Below, in pieces: positions 48,717 to 59,601 of a stretch of 64,000 nucleotides of DNA (positions are counted from its first letter, which is position 1; each line of letters opens with the position of its first letter). The notes beneath the pieces are model-generated. The model was not told the origin of the DNA, made no database searches, and was given only the letters and a program-made list of their open reading frames with translations. The position numbers were made by a program, and so were the translations under genes. Source of the stretch: Strigamia acuminata (taxonomy: Eukaryota > Arthropoda > Chilopoda > Geophilomorpha > Linotaeniidae); assembly GCA_949358305.1 (NCBI GenBank), contig OX442320.1:1118501-1182500 (forward strand), in the 5' to 3' direction.

Positions 48717-50988
48717 TATTAATAATTCCGAAGGAATTTTACCACCAGACTTGGAACAAGCACTTTCCGAAACTTTGGATAATTTAACTATTCAAGATAA
48801 AGAAATTAAGCGTGCTCGTCCTAACCGGAAGACACGGAAAAGGAACTGGAATTATAAGTTTAAAATCGCGTCAAATACGCCCTTTTCGGCAGAGGAGACA
48901 GCAAACCCGTTCTTGAATTTTCACGACGACCTGTTTTCTCTAGATAAGGGGGACGAATCTTTAGCTAGATTGATACAAGATACATCCAATCTTAATATTC
49001 GTGATGAATCCACCAGTTCTAGTGGAGGAGTATTCGAGAATTTACAATCAATGATTGATAATTTGAATCCCGACTCCAAATCCTCCAGATTTGCGAGATT
49101 AAAATCTTACATTAACGAGAATCAGTTAAAACGAAAAGATGGCATCGAACGAATTAATAAATTGGGAAATCACATCGACGACCCCCGAATGAAAATTACA
49201 ATAGGTGGACTCACCTACAATGCTTTGATGGACTCAGGAGCCACACAGTGTTTTATTGGGTTGCAATTACTAAGTAAAACTTGTGCATCTCCCGATTTCA
49301 TACAAGATTGTCCAAAACACATGAGAGTTTGTGCAGTCGGAGTTACTCATATTCCACTAGGACAAATTACTTTGTGTGTACAATGGGCAGATGGAGCAGA
49401 ATTCACACCAATAAATTTTATCATTTTGGATAATAATGTGTGTGGATTAATTATCGGACATAATTTTATGCGCCGAACCAAAATTAATTTAAATCCAGCA
49501 CGAGCTGTATTTACTTGCGACAGCAAGTCCGACTGGACTGCACCCTACGAAACTGACGAGTTAAATTGTAATTTAGCTCGAGTACAAGTGTTGACTGACA
49601 ACGCAACAGCCACACACACGCCAGATAATTGGGAAGAATTGCTGGTAAAGGATTGTGACTGTTCAGATGAGGAAAAAAGTAAATTACGCGAAGTAATTGC
49701 TAGTGTTAAGAACGTCTTTAGAGATAAAGTCGGATGTACTAACATAATAAAGCATAAGATCACCTTTAAAAAGGATGTAACGTGGAAAAAACAACCATTT
49801 CGAATGTATAACCCTGCTAAAATAGCCATTATGACTAAATTAGTAGAAGAATTAGAAGCGGATAATTTGATCGAAAGAGCTACTGGACCTTACATAAGCC
49901 ATCCAGTGATCGTAGCCAAACCAAATGGTACTTATCGTTTATGTATCGATTATCGGTGGTTGAATGCAATCACCGAAATTAACGCCATACAAATGCCAAG
50001 TATTGATTTGTTACTCCACAATACAAATCAGGCAAAATATTTCACGTCTCTTGACCTTACCAAAGGTTATTATCAGGTCGAGATGGACGAGGAAGATAGA
50101 CAGAAAACAGCCTTTTATACTCCGAAAGGCAATTACCAATTTGTCCGCATGCCTTTTGGTCTTTGCAATGCGCCGTGTACATTTCAGTTCTTAATGGAAC
50201 GAGTGATGGGCGAAGCATTATACAAACACGCGTTAGTCTATTTGGACGACGTGATAATCTTCTCCACCACTTGGGAGAAACATCTTGAACATATCAAAGA
50301 TGTGTTGGAAAGACTAGATAAGGCCAACTTATCAGTAAATAAGGAAAAATCAAAATTTGGAAAAACTACACTCAAATTTTTGGGTCATTTGATAACTCCA
50401 ACCGGATTAGCACCTGACCCAGACAAGATAGTATCCGTTAGGAAATATCCAACTCCTAAGAATTCCAAGGATATTCAACGATTTCATGGCTTGTCAAATT
50501 TCTTCCGGAAATTTATTCCCGAACATGCAAAAATTGCTAGGCCTCTAACTAGCATGATGCATGATAAAGCAGTGTTCGAATGGGGAGAAGAACAAGAGAA
50601 AGCTTTTGAAACAATAAAAAATATTTTATGTGACGAAACACAGGTTTTGTTAATGCCAGATATGATGAAACCATTCGTAATCTTGACAGACGCATCGCAT
50701 GATGGACTTGGTAGTGTGTTATGCCAAGATGTAGAATTCTTCGATGAAGGAAAAAGAGAAATGATCATGACTCCTAGACCCGTAGCTTATGCTAGTCGAG
50801 TCTTACGAGGGGCAGAAGTACGCTACTCAACACCCGAACTCGAGTGTTTAGCAGTAGTATGGGCAGTCGACAAATTCCGACCGTATATCGAATATACGAC
50901 TTTTACTTTGGAATCAGACGCCGAAGCATTAAAATGGCTGATGGGAACACCAGAAACCATCGGGACGATTTGGTCGTTGGGCAATTAA
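48691..50988 (+). CDS. gypsy1 Pol, first part: protease, RT, start of RNase H
   Basis: The -1 frame after Gag, with no ATG start of its own. Protease has LMDSGATQCFIG (near 49230). RT has FTSLDLTKGYYQVEMD, FVRMPFGLCNAPCTFQ and LVYLDDVIIF (near 50235). RNase H begins with LTDASHDGLGSVLCQ (near 50690) and ESDAEALKWLMGT. The frame is lost near 50960 and ends at 50988; the remaining RNase H pattern resumes one base over in the following frame. The cause could be a real one-base insertion or an assembly error. Confidence 0.88.
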   Translation, partial: LVAGVLEPPINNSEGILPPDLEQALSETLDNLTIQDKEIKRARPNRKTRKRNWNYKFKIASNTPFSAEETANPFLNFHDDLFSLDKGDESLARLIQDTSNLNIRDESTSSSGGVFENLQSMIDNLNPDSKSSRFARLKSYINENQLKRKDGIERINKLGNHIDDPRMKITIGGLTYNALMDSGATQCFIGLQLLSKTCASPDFIQDCPKHMRVCAVGVTHIPLGQITLCVQWADGAEFTPINFIILDNNVCGLIIGHNFMRRTKINLNPARAVFTCDSKSDWTAPYETDELNCNLARVQVLTDNATATHTPDNWEELLVKDCDCSDEEKSKLREVIASVKNVFRDKVGCTNIIKHKITFKKDVTWKKQPFRMYNPAKIAIMTKLVEELEADNLIERATGPYISHPVIVAKPNGTYRLCIDYRWLNAITEINAIQMPSIDLLLHNTNQAKYFTSLDLTKGYYQVEMDEEDRQKTAFYTPKGNYQFVRMPFGLCNAPCTFQFLMERVMGEALYKHALVYLDDVIIFSTTWEKHLEHIKDVLERLDKANLSVNKEKSKFGKTTLKFLGHLITPTGLAPDPDKIVSVRKYPTPKNSKDIQRFHGLSNFFRKFIPEHAKIARPLTSMMHDKAVFEWGEEQEKAFETIKNILCDETQVLLMPDMMKPFVILTDASHDGLGSVLCQDVEFFDEGKREMIMTPRPVAYASRVLRGAEVRYSTPELECLAVVWAVDKFRPYIEYTTFTLESDAEALKWLMGTPETIGTIWSLGN

Positions 50989-52987
50989 ACTTCAATGTGG
51001 CGCCTTTAAGATTAAATATCGACGAGGTACCCAGAACCAAGTTGCCGACGCCTTCTCGAGAGCGCCTTTGGAGATCGAAGACATTCCAGAGAATGATTAT
51101 TGTGAGCCAATCGAGATTACTCAATTCTGGCCGGAATGGGACGGAAATCGAGAAATTATTCGAAGGAATAATAGAGAAGATTGCCAATTTCTCACGAATG
51201 TGCAGCTTCATTTCGATTATTCCAAATTATTATACAATACTTTGGAAAAGGGGGAGAAGATGGATGAAGCTACAGAAGAAACACTATTTAGTGCTTTAAC
51301 TGAAGTTTTAAAGGAAGTTCCACCGACTCGAGAAGAAATTATAAAAGCTCAACTAGCCGACAAAGAGTGTAGAATAATAATCGATCATCTGAAACGAGAT
51401 GAAATCGAACAAAGAAAGTTTAAGAAAACTAAAGAATGGATGAAAGCAGTCCAAGGTTACCAATTAGATTTTCAAGAAGAAAATGGTAATGAAATGCTGA
51501 TTTATTTCAAACCAACGTTTGAAGAGGAATTGAATGACTCTGGAAACGGATTTAAAGCTGTCATTCCACCGTCATTAGTACGAAGAGTACTGTTTGCCTG
51601 TCACGGACATCCATTAAGTGGACATGCAGGGATGAGTAAGACGCTCGAACGAGCAAAACTTATATATTACTGGCCGAAGATGAATAAAGATACTCGCAAT
51701 TACGTCCGAAGTTGTATTCATTGCCAGCAATACAAGCCCTGTCAACATAAAAAGCATAGAGCGAGTTACACTCCTCATAACATGTCTTACCCGTGGGAAG
51801 TAATCTGCATTGATTTAATGGGTCCCAAACCGACAGGAAGAAGCCAATACAGATTTGTATTAGTAATTATAGATCAATGTACTAAATGGGTAGAATTATT
51901 CCCTTTAAGTAAGGCATCTAGTGAATCTATTGTGAATAGGTTAGGAGAAGTGATTCATAGATGGGGATACCCAAAGAAAATTGTTAGTGATAACGGGAGC
52001 CAATTCATATCCACGATTTATGAAGAGTTTTGTAAAAAACACAACATCAGAATGGCTCATGTGAGTCCATATCACGCTCAGGCCAATCCTACGGAAAGGG
52101 CCAATAGAGACATCAAAATAATGCTGGCTCTTTATTCAGACATTCACTCCCATTGGCCGAGATTCTTAAACGAATTTGCATTTGCCTCGAGAACGGCTAA
52201 ATCAGAAGCTACAGGCGCAACGCCATTCTTATTGAACACAGGAAGAAATGTACCTCTTCCCTTTGATCCTCGGATCATTCAACATGCAAATGCATTTGAC
52301 AAGAATAACCCGGAAGAATACGTATATAATTTACTTGGAATTTTACGTCGAGCACATCAAGAGATGCATTTGCGTACTCAAGCAAATTATGAGAGACACG
52401 ACAAGATTCACAGAAATAAATTTCACATTTGTGAATATACTGTCGGTGATTTGGTATGGAAAGCCACTCACATCCTTTCAAATAAAGAGAAAGGAATTAC
52501 TAAAGGTTTCGCCGAGAAACGAGATGGACCGTGGGAAATTACGGAAGTTTTACCGGGAGGTGCTTATAAGTTGAGAAAATTAGTTGATGGATCAATAGAA
52601 CCATCCATAAATACTGATGATCTCTCACCTTATATCCCATCTTACCCGATTGAGACTTGGACACTCGACCAAAAGAGTGGAAGAGTAGAGAATCACCCAA
52701 ACCCTGATTGGATGAACGAAAGTTCAACCGTAGATAATTCAAGTGAATTAAATAATCAAGAATTAGGAAATAATTCTGCTAATATGGAATTAGATCCCGA
52801 AGAAGTTACAACACCCGCTTCAAAAGAAAGCGACATCGTAGTTAATAATCCAAAACATGATTATAACCTTAGGAAAAGGAAAAGAAGTTGTGAACTTTCA
52901 CAACTGCAACCTCGTACGAAGCGAATTTCTACGACAGATCAAGAATGCACAACAGATTTTATACATCTGATTCAAGATCGCCGCTAG
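50962..52987 (+). CDS. gypsy1 Pol, second part: end of RNase H and integrase
   Basis: Continues Pol after the frame break. It first shows the RNase H tail (NQVADA followed by a Ser-Arg-Ala-Pro pattern near 51040), then the integrase finger (HGHPLSGHAGMSKTLERA...CIHCQQYKP), the catalytic segments CIDLMGPKPTG, IVSDNGSQFIS and NPTERANRDIK, and a GPWEITEV chromatin-reading-type tail (near 52530). The last 100 residues are acidic and then basic (NLRKRKRSCEL). The ATG at 51068 is unlikely to be a real start. Stop at 52987. Confidence 0.88.
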
Positions 52988-53803
52988 TGATAGCGTATTT
53001 TTTTAAAATAAAAATTTAAAAAAAAGATAAAAAATCGGGTCACTTTTTGACCCACAAATTAGTCATGGTTAAATCATAAAACCTATAGGAGAATAGGGTG
53101 AAAATACCCCGGGTAGAGAGTAGAGGATTTGTTCTCTCACAAGCTTCACACACATGTGCGAGTCAACTTTGACACCTGCGTCGATAGAAAAGTTCGTCGC
53201 GATTTCTTTCAAGAAAACCTCGAGATTCGTGGTAAGACTCATGTATTACCAGCAAACTCGGAAAATTATGTGTCAGGACTTAATGTTATAATCCTTTCAT
53301 GATAGAAAAGGACGAGAGAAAACTTCGGTGATTAATTTCGTCTGAAAGAGACGAACACGTGACCTCGGCGTGAAGAAGAAAATTTCTCCTTCGAGAAAAT
53401 TCGAAATATCATCACGCCAGTTCAACGTTTACTAGAGTGTTACGTGTAAGTAATGATAAATTTAATATATCAAGAGATATTCACGGCTATTTTATATATA
53501 AAATTAGGATTTCTACGTTGGCGGAGAACACCTTCGCTAAAAACAACGAGTTTTGTCAATTAGAAAATCGGCACCACATCATTTTTGAATACTTAAGTGG
53601 ATTCCGGAGATTCCTAGTGTAAGTATTCTAAAGATAATTCTATCGAATATTACGAATAGTAAAAAAGCCGCACGTAAAATCCCGATATAAAAATATATCG
53701 AAACCATCGATAAAGTTGATAAATTTTCACGATAGATGGCGGTATAAATTTTGTTAAATAAATCGTATTGATAAGATTCTCTATATTATTTTCTCTAGAA
53801 AAA
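52988..53803 (+). other. gypsy1 intergenic region with splice-like signals before ORF3
   Basis: About 0.8 kb with no gene. It holds two donor-like sites, GTGTAAGTAATG near 53443 and GTGTAAGTATTC near 53618. It ends with a strong acceptor-like tract, TTCTCTATATTATTTTCTCTAG, whose AG is 53797-53798, five bases before the ORF3 ATG. This fits expression of ORF3 from a spliced RNA. Confidence 0.55.
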
Positions 53804-55480
53804 ATGGGAAAAAAGATCGAAAAAAAGAGAAAATACGTGTTGGTCGAATCCTCTTCCTCCGATGAAGAAGTAACGGCACCTCCTTCGGCCGCTGCCGTAT
53901 TCGTAGAAGGGTGTCCCAAAACACCCGTGATTATCAACGCCAGAGGCTGGGATATTTTGAGTTGGGCTCGCCAACATCCCGAATTGCTCCCCGCTGAGCT
54001 TGGTCCACCCGGAACCCCCACGTTACAGGAGGAACCGGCCAAAAAAGAATCAACGGCGAAGCCATTTGTTATTCCAAAGATAAAAGCGGATGATTTCGCC
54101 AGAAATAATCCGCCAATTGCAAAAAACCAGCCAAGTACCAGTAAACCGCGAAAGGTGGAAATTGTGTACAACCGAGTCAAGTCGCCCGAACGAAGAAGGA
54201 AATCCCCACCAATGGAAGCTAAACGCCGCCGAAATCCGGAAGACGCTACACCTTCCTCTTGTAATGGCCAAGAGCGTCCAAAAAGAGAATACGTTAGATT
54301 TAACGATTCACCAGACCGAGACCGGGAAAAAAGGTCGTATTCCTCCTACCGAAGGTCCGACCGACCTAGGAATAGGTCAAATACCAGCGCATGGTCAGAA
54401 CGCCAAAAGTTGGCAAATAAAGTTCGTCAGATCCAGAAAAGACGAGAACAGTGTAAACAAGATAAAGAGAACGGAAAACCACATGATGATATGGTACTCT
54501 CGAAGGACGAAGTGCCATGTCCTTTTTGTTCCGCCGTCGGGTGGGTCTCGGGATCGGGAACCGGAGGCCACCTGGCGCAATGTTCCAATTGCGAGGGCAC
54601 AAAGAAGCGGCCCAAAGGCCAACCTTGGCGCCCCAGCTTTCTGCCGTTTGTGGTCATGGGAATTCACCCTCCCCCGGCCAGGTTGTGGGCAACTTGCCCG
54701 GAGTGTAAAATTGTCCTCTCCAGTGACGGAAGATCGCCGTACATCAGCCCGGAGTTCTTGAACGCCATAACCACTCCACTAGGAAGGGAAATGCAAGATC
54801 TGAGAATTCCGCCAGAAGCTCTAGAGAGTTCCCGAAAACCACAGAGTACGACAGTCATCGATAAAGGATGTCAAACGGTATCCAAGGAGAACGAAAAAGA
54901 AGCCGAAAATGAACTTCTTGTGGAACCCTTTTTCCCTCCACCAGGAGCGAAAATAGCGCATCTATTCGAATACGAGGTGAGCTACTATTTTCCGACGCTT
55001 TTTAGAATTGCCGAGAAAATCACGGAACAAATGCGCTCAGACTCTACCGATCCCTCGAATATCAATTATGCTGTCCATGTGATGAAATTGATATTTAACG
55101 CCAATCGAGGCGAATCTTTTGCTGTGCTGGAGCACATATGGACACTGTTAATTGACAGAGTCAACACCGACGGAAAAGGATTAATAAACCCTTCATGGTT
55201 CTACGGACTCCCCTGCATTGCGGAGATATACGACGCTTCGAAGAAGGCTATTGAAGAAAGTTATGAGTTAGTTGAGAAGACTCCAGAATATGAACCAAGG
55301 TCTCCGGAGTACGCGCCGAAATCTCCACCCGCAGAAGATATAGGTGAAGAACCCAATTTCGTCATCGACCGAAGACCAGCGGAATTTCTTCCCCTAGAAA
55401 AGTCCGAAGTCGGTGAGTCCAGTGAGACTCTTAAGAAAGAGAGTGAAGGATCGGAGTCTGATGAAGAAGAAGTCAAGTGA
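53804..55480 (+). CDS. gypsy1 third ORF: putative zinc-ribbon, non-envelope protein
   Basis: 558 codons from ATG 53804 (MGKKIEKKRKYVLVESSSSDEE), in the place where env sits in other gypsy elements. There is no signal peptide, furin site or membrane segment. It has a basic and acidic head, an Arg/Ser-rich region (about 110-225, RSYSSYRRSDRPRNRS), and a cysteine region with CPFC (near 239), HLAQCSNC (near 260) and CPEC (near 299) that could form zinc ribbons. A helical domain of about 110 residues follows (AKIAHLFEYEVSYYFPTLFRIAEKI from near 375), then a tail with a PEYEPRSPEYAPKSPP repeat and an acidic SEGSESDEEEVK end. This suggests a nuclear or RNA-associated protein. I do not recognise the family. 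The frame is intact. Confidence 0.8.
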   Translation: MGKKIEKKRKYVLVESSSSDEEVTAPPSAAAVFVEGCPKTPVIINARGWDILSWARQHPELLPAELGPPGTPTLQEEPAKKESTAKPFVIPKIKADDFARNNPPIAKNQPSTSKPRKVEIVYNRVKSPERRRKSPPMEAKRRRNPEDATPSSCNGQERPKREYVRFNDSPDRDREKRSYSSYRRSDRPRNRSNTSAWSERQKLANKVRQIQKRREQCKQDKENGKPHDDMVLSKDEVPCPFCSAVGWVSGSGTGGHLAQCSNCEGTKKRPKGQPWRPSFLPFVVMGIHPPPARLWATCPECKIVLSSDGRSPYISPEFLNAITTPLGREMQDLRIPPEALESSRKPQSTTVIDKGCQTVSKENEKEAENELLVEPFFPPPGAKIAHLFEYEVSYYFPTLFRIAEKITEQMRSDSTDPSNINYAVHVMKLIFNANRGESFAVLEHIWTLLIDRVNTDGKGLINPSWFYGLPCIAEIYDASKKAIEESYELVEKTPEYEPRSPEYAPKSPPAEDIGEEPNFVIDRRPAEFLPLEKSEVGESSETLKKESEGSESDEEEVK

Positions 55481-55986
55481 CTCGCGGAGTTAATTTTCGA
55501 ATTTAATAGAATTTAAGGAAAAAATGTTAGAATTAACGAAAAACTCAAAAGTATTCTGTTTAGTATTTAATAAGCGGTTGTGATATGCAAAAGTCATGTT
55601 ATTTTTAAAAAAAGGAAAATCGAGAGATAATCCTATGAATCAAAAGAAATCTTTTAATAATTGTTAAGCTAAAAAGAAATAATTTACCAAAAAATTATGT
55701 TAAGATTCCCGTTATTTGAAATAATAATTGTGTGAAGAAATGAGGCTAAGTGTTGTAAAGTTCCAAGTTTGTTTTATTGTAACCAAATAATATTTTATTC
55801 TTGATAATTCATTAAAAAAGAATTGTTGCGCACATCAGAAATATGAAATTTATTTTGAGTCACCCGCATACGCACTCAGCTGTTCGGGATGAAAAAAGTC
55901 CTGTTTTGAGATATTAATAAAATCATTTCGCAAGAATAACATAAACTTATGAATAAAATTTATAAGTTGAGTAATTAAGGGGGATG
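55481..55986 (+). other. gypsy1 3' untranslated region and polypurine tract
   Basis: About 0.5 kb, AT-rich, no gene. It ends in AAGGGGGATG (55977-55986) directly before the 3' LTR, the plus-strand priming tract. Confidence 0.8.
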
Positions 55987-57734
55987 TATGACGGTTTATA
56001 AGTGCTATTTATTAATAACACGGCCGAATTTTAAGTGTTTTTTGCGAAACCCGCATTTGTCAATGCTCCGAGTCGCCACTAGATGGCGCGATTATAATTC
56101 AGCGGTAAATTCGAATTGCGAGTTAAGAAAAACTGGTAAATAAATATAAGAATATATTTATTTATATGAAACGACACTTTATTAGGATTAATATAAATAT
56201 ATATTAATAATTATTGTTCACACTAAGTGATGGGAATCTCTAGTTCAGCAGAAATGGAGATTTGATAATCCATCGATCAACCGATCGATGTGATTGGTGG
56301 ATCCATTTCCGGTCCTGGGTATCCAGTTCCGGTTGTGGTGGGAATTAGCATATTGCTCCTCCGTATCCACTTCCGGCGATACGGGATTGGAGGGATTCGT
56401 GGAACCCATGTTCCAATTGGTTGATTGGATTAATCTCTAATCCAGTCAGGTTATATAAACCCAAACAACCGGCCATCCGGCGGCTCTGTTTGATTATTTC
56501 TGTTTGGTATTATTACTTAAGAAATATGATTCGTTGTCCATTAAAAAACCTTTTGGTTCTTTGTCGATTTATTCACAAAGAACCGCGGCATGATTCTACC
56601 GAATCATGCAACCACCGGCAATTGAAGCCGACGTATTGGATTGTTATGTTGCATACATGTTTCAAGTTACGGTCTCGCCGAGGAGAACCTGCCTTCTGTG
56701 CAATTCAGTATCCTCCGGGCAGGATTAAGTGGTCATTTTCGGTATGAACGCATCTCGTAACCGCAAGTAAGCACCGGAACTGTTGAGAGTTGGTTCCTTC
56801 ACCTGTTGGTGCAAAAGCAGTCTGTTTCACAGTAACCACGAGTAGCACCAAGTGTTTGGCAAGCTGATTCTCATGGTATTTGGTGCCAAAGCAGTCGTTT
56901 TGTTATTAGTACCGCGAAGGGCTAAACTGCTGTGCGGAGCCGCGAGCTATCGACTCCTGTGTACGTGATACCGTCAATCGCTAGACGAACGACCGTGTTG
57001 CGGCGCAGGGGACGCTTGATACCGTTCTGCATGGCAAGGCGTTTTCTATCGATGGCAATTGTGTGTTGCGACGGGAAGTCTAACATTTATCCTTTACGTT
57101 TATAACAGAACAATATTAACTTGGCCACAAGTTAATTAATCAAAGTCAGGAAGACTTAAAAAACAAGAATACATTGAACTCAATGTGACAAATAAGTTGA
57201 CGACAACTTATCGATGAAATATCCAGTAGAAAAACTCACAACACTTATGAATTAAATATAATTCATAATTGGAATATTGATAAGTAAATGAATACATTTA
57301 CTTACACCAATATCCTCCCAAAGTTGTGGCGGTGCAGACAAAGTCAACCGCAATGCTCAGATCATTCGATTTATCGACGTGCGATAATATTACACAGCGA
57401 ACCAAGGAACCAGCGAAGCCGTATCGGACTCCAGGACACAGCCATCCGGCTTAGATGACATCTATAATCAGGTCGAGCGATGGGGAAACCGCTCCCATCT
57501 CCCAGACCCGTAATGATATTATTTTAGGGCCAGTTGGCCAATTCTTTGTATAGTTTAATAGTTGATTTAACTTGCCAAATGTCGGCATTAGTCCTATGTA
57601 TAATTTAGCTCATTTCATATTGTTTGCCAACAATAAACTGTCTTGTATTTATCTCGTATTGTATTCACTGTTTATTTATTGCGATCTCTTCCCGGTACCA
57701 TTGTTAAATGGGAGTTGTGGTCGTCACCGTCACA
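55987..57734 (+). repeat. 3' LTR of gypsy1
   Basis: 1,748 bp, same ends and same internal frames as the 5' LTR at 43781-45528. Followed by the duplicated TAAT at 57735-57738 and then copia-A integrase sequence. Confidence 0.95.
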
Positions 57735-59601
57735 TAATTCCAATTATTGGGGGAAAACTGGCACGTGTACTCTTCGCCCTGGCGCAAAAGTCACACGTCG
57801 ACAACTCCTTATTCGAGAGTTTCAGCCCAAAAACATCAGTTGACTTCTCTAAACCCGCAATTCCCTTTGCATTTAAATGCCCTAAGCGGGAGTGCCAAAT
57901 GTCCATCGTTTGAGCCTTATCTTTCTTGTCAAAAGTTTTAACCCCATTAGTAGAATTATTCCCATTCTCTGCTTTGTTCTGCACAATTGAACTTGCCTCC
58001 TTAGAGGCATTGGCAGTCTTTGCCTTAATTTTATTCGAAACATTCGCTTGCGCATTAGTCGTAACATTCGCAGGCGCGTTGTTCGCAACACTCGCTTGCC
58101 CCTTTATCGCTGGTGCAGGTTTCCCTGACTCACTCGAATTTTGGGTTAATGCGTCCTTAAAACTAGGGTATGTTAGTATCGAATTTACAACTTCATCGCC
58201 TTTTATAAGCGGACTAGAAGACACTGTCGCAGCCTGTTGCGCAGGTAATGCGGCAGTGTTCACAGGAGAAATACGACAATTGACCTTATACATCCGATCA
58301 CTCGTGCGTTCCGCAGTGATGGAAGGGTCATCAATTTTGTCGTTATAAATAACCATTTTGCCATTTTTAATCATGGTCGTTGCCCCAGCTTCATCCGTGC
58401 GACCCAACGAAATCAAATTCTTCCTAAAGTTGGGTGCATAAAATACATTTTGCAATGTAAGTGCACGGGTGCGGGTTCCGTAAATCGATGTCAATGTCAC
58501 ATTTCCTATTCCTTCGATTCTCGACTTTCCTTCTCCCTGTTGCACGTGGCCAGTTAATGGCTTGAAGTCGGAGAACCAGTCTTTGTTGAAGGAGAAATGG
58601 TCCGTCGCCCCTGTGTCGACGTACCATTGCGAATCATAATTCGCGTGAGACACGTGGGAAGCCGGCACAGGGGGTTGCTGTTGAAGCCAAATCGCCGCAG
58701 AGTAATAAGAGACTGGAGAGTCGCTGAATATGTCAGCCTGTGTGACAGCGGCCTTTTGCTGGCCCCTTCCACGTCCCTTGCCCCGTGGATTGCCTCTAAA
58801 TTGTCCAGTTTGGTTCCCTTTTGGTTGGAATTGCTGTTTCGGCGGAGTAGGGCATTCACGGGCGAAGTGGCCCGTCCCACCGCAAGTAAAACAGATGCGT
58901 GGGCCGCCGGGTGCATTGCCACCACGTCCACGTTGTCTTCCGCCTTGGTTAAAGAAAGCGCCAGTGCTCTCCAATGGCGTCTTGGAAGGCACGCCAAACT
59001 CGTCGGTCGTTACGTGTAAGCGGTTGTATTCGCCTACCAGGCGTTCCTTGACCGCTGCTGCCGTGAACTCTGCGTCACCCCAGTGATAAACCGTCTGCTT
59101 GACCGGTTCGTATTGGGGTGGCAACAGGTCGAGGTATTGAAAGGCGTGAAACTCGTCCGTAATGTTTATCTTGACGTCGGCAAGTTGCACGACCTTTCGG
59201 TCAACTCGTGCGGTGAAAACAAACATCTCTTCGTTTTCATGCAACCGCATGTCCAAAAATTCCCGGCGAAGACGGGCTTTACGTGCCCGTGTCGTGGGCT
59301 GGTAGGCAGCTTTCAGTGCCTCCCACACCTCCTTCGCAGTAGCGTGGGCGACAGCCACAACCTGTTGGGCCTCGCCACACGCCAGACAAATGGTGGAGCG
59401 AGCCCTTTCCTCGCCTTTCTCGAAATCCCTTGTCTCTCGAAACGGTGATCCGGCCGGCGGCTCTTTCGTCTTGCCGGTCACGTGGCCCCAAACTCCGTAC
59501 GATTGGAGAAGGAGCTGGACTTGTACGCTCCAAGTCGGGTAGTTGGTTCCGTCCAACTTTTTCACGTCCTTGTAATCATCATGGCGATCGTAGGACGCCA
59601 T
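57735..59601 (-). CDS. copia-A Gag, protease and integrase finger, cut by gypsy1
   Basis: About 620 codons from ATG 59601 (MASYDRHDDYKDVKKLDG); the frame also opens at a GTG at 59643. It contains the copia Gag domain (WSVQVQLLLQSYGVWGHV, HENEEMFVFTARVDRKV), a CCHC knuckle (CFTCGGTGHFAREC), protease YVDTGATDHFSFN, an Ala/Asn-rich linker and the integrase finger (WHSRLGHLNAKG...CDFCARAK). It breaks after ASFPPIIGI, where gypsy1 inserted; the DDE core resumes at 43780. Coding sequence is nearly identical to copia-A' (1-2511). Confidence 0.92.

Larger units (their letters stand above)
43781..57734 (+). mobile_element. Complete gypsy1 Ty3/gypsy retrotransposon with a third ORF
   Basis: A 13,954-bp element, large for the group. 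Two LTRs of 1,748 bp each, a tRNA-Gln primer site, gag, pol in the -1 frame, an additional 558-codon ORF in the env position, a polypurine tract and a TAAT target duplication. The LTRs agree in length and in all compared text, so the insertion is very recent. One frame break in pol is the only visible damage. Confidence 0.95.

Noticed and set aside
55981-55996. gypsy1 LTR starting TGTATGACGG (canonical TG)
   Set aside because: The left LTR follows TAAT directly with TATGACGG, and the empty site in copia-A' shows no TG belongs to the element end.
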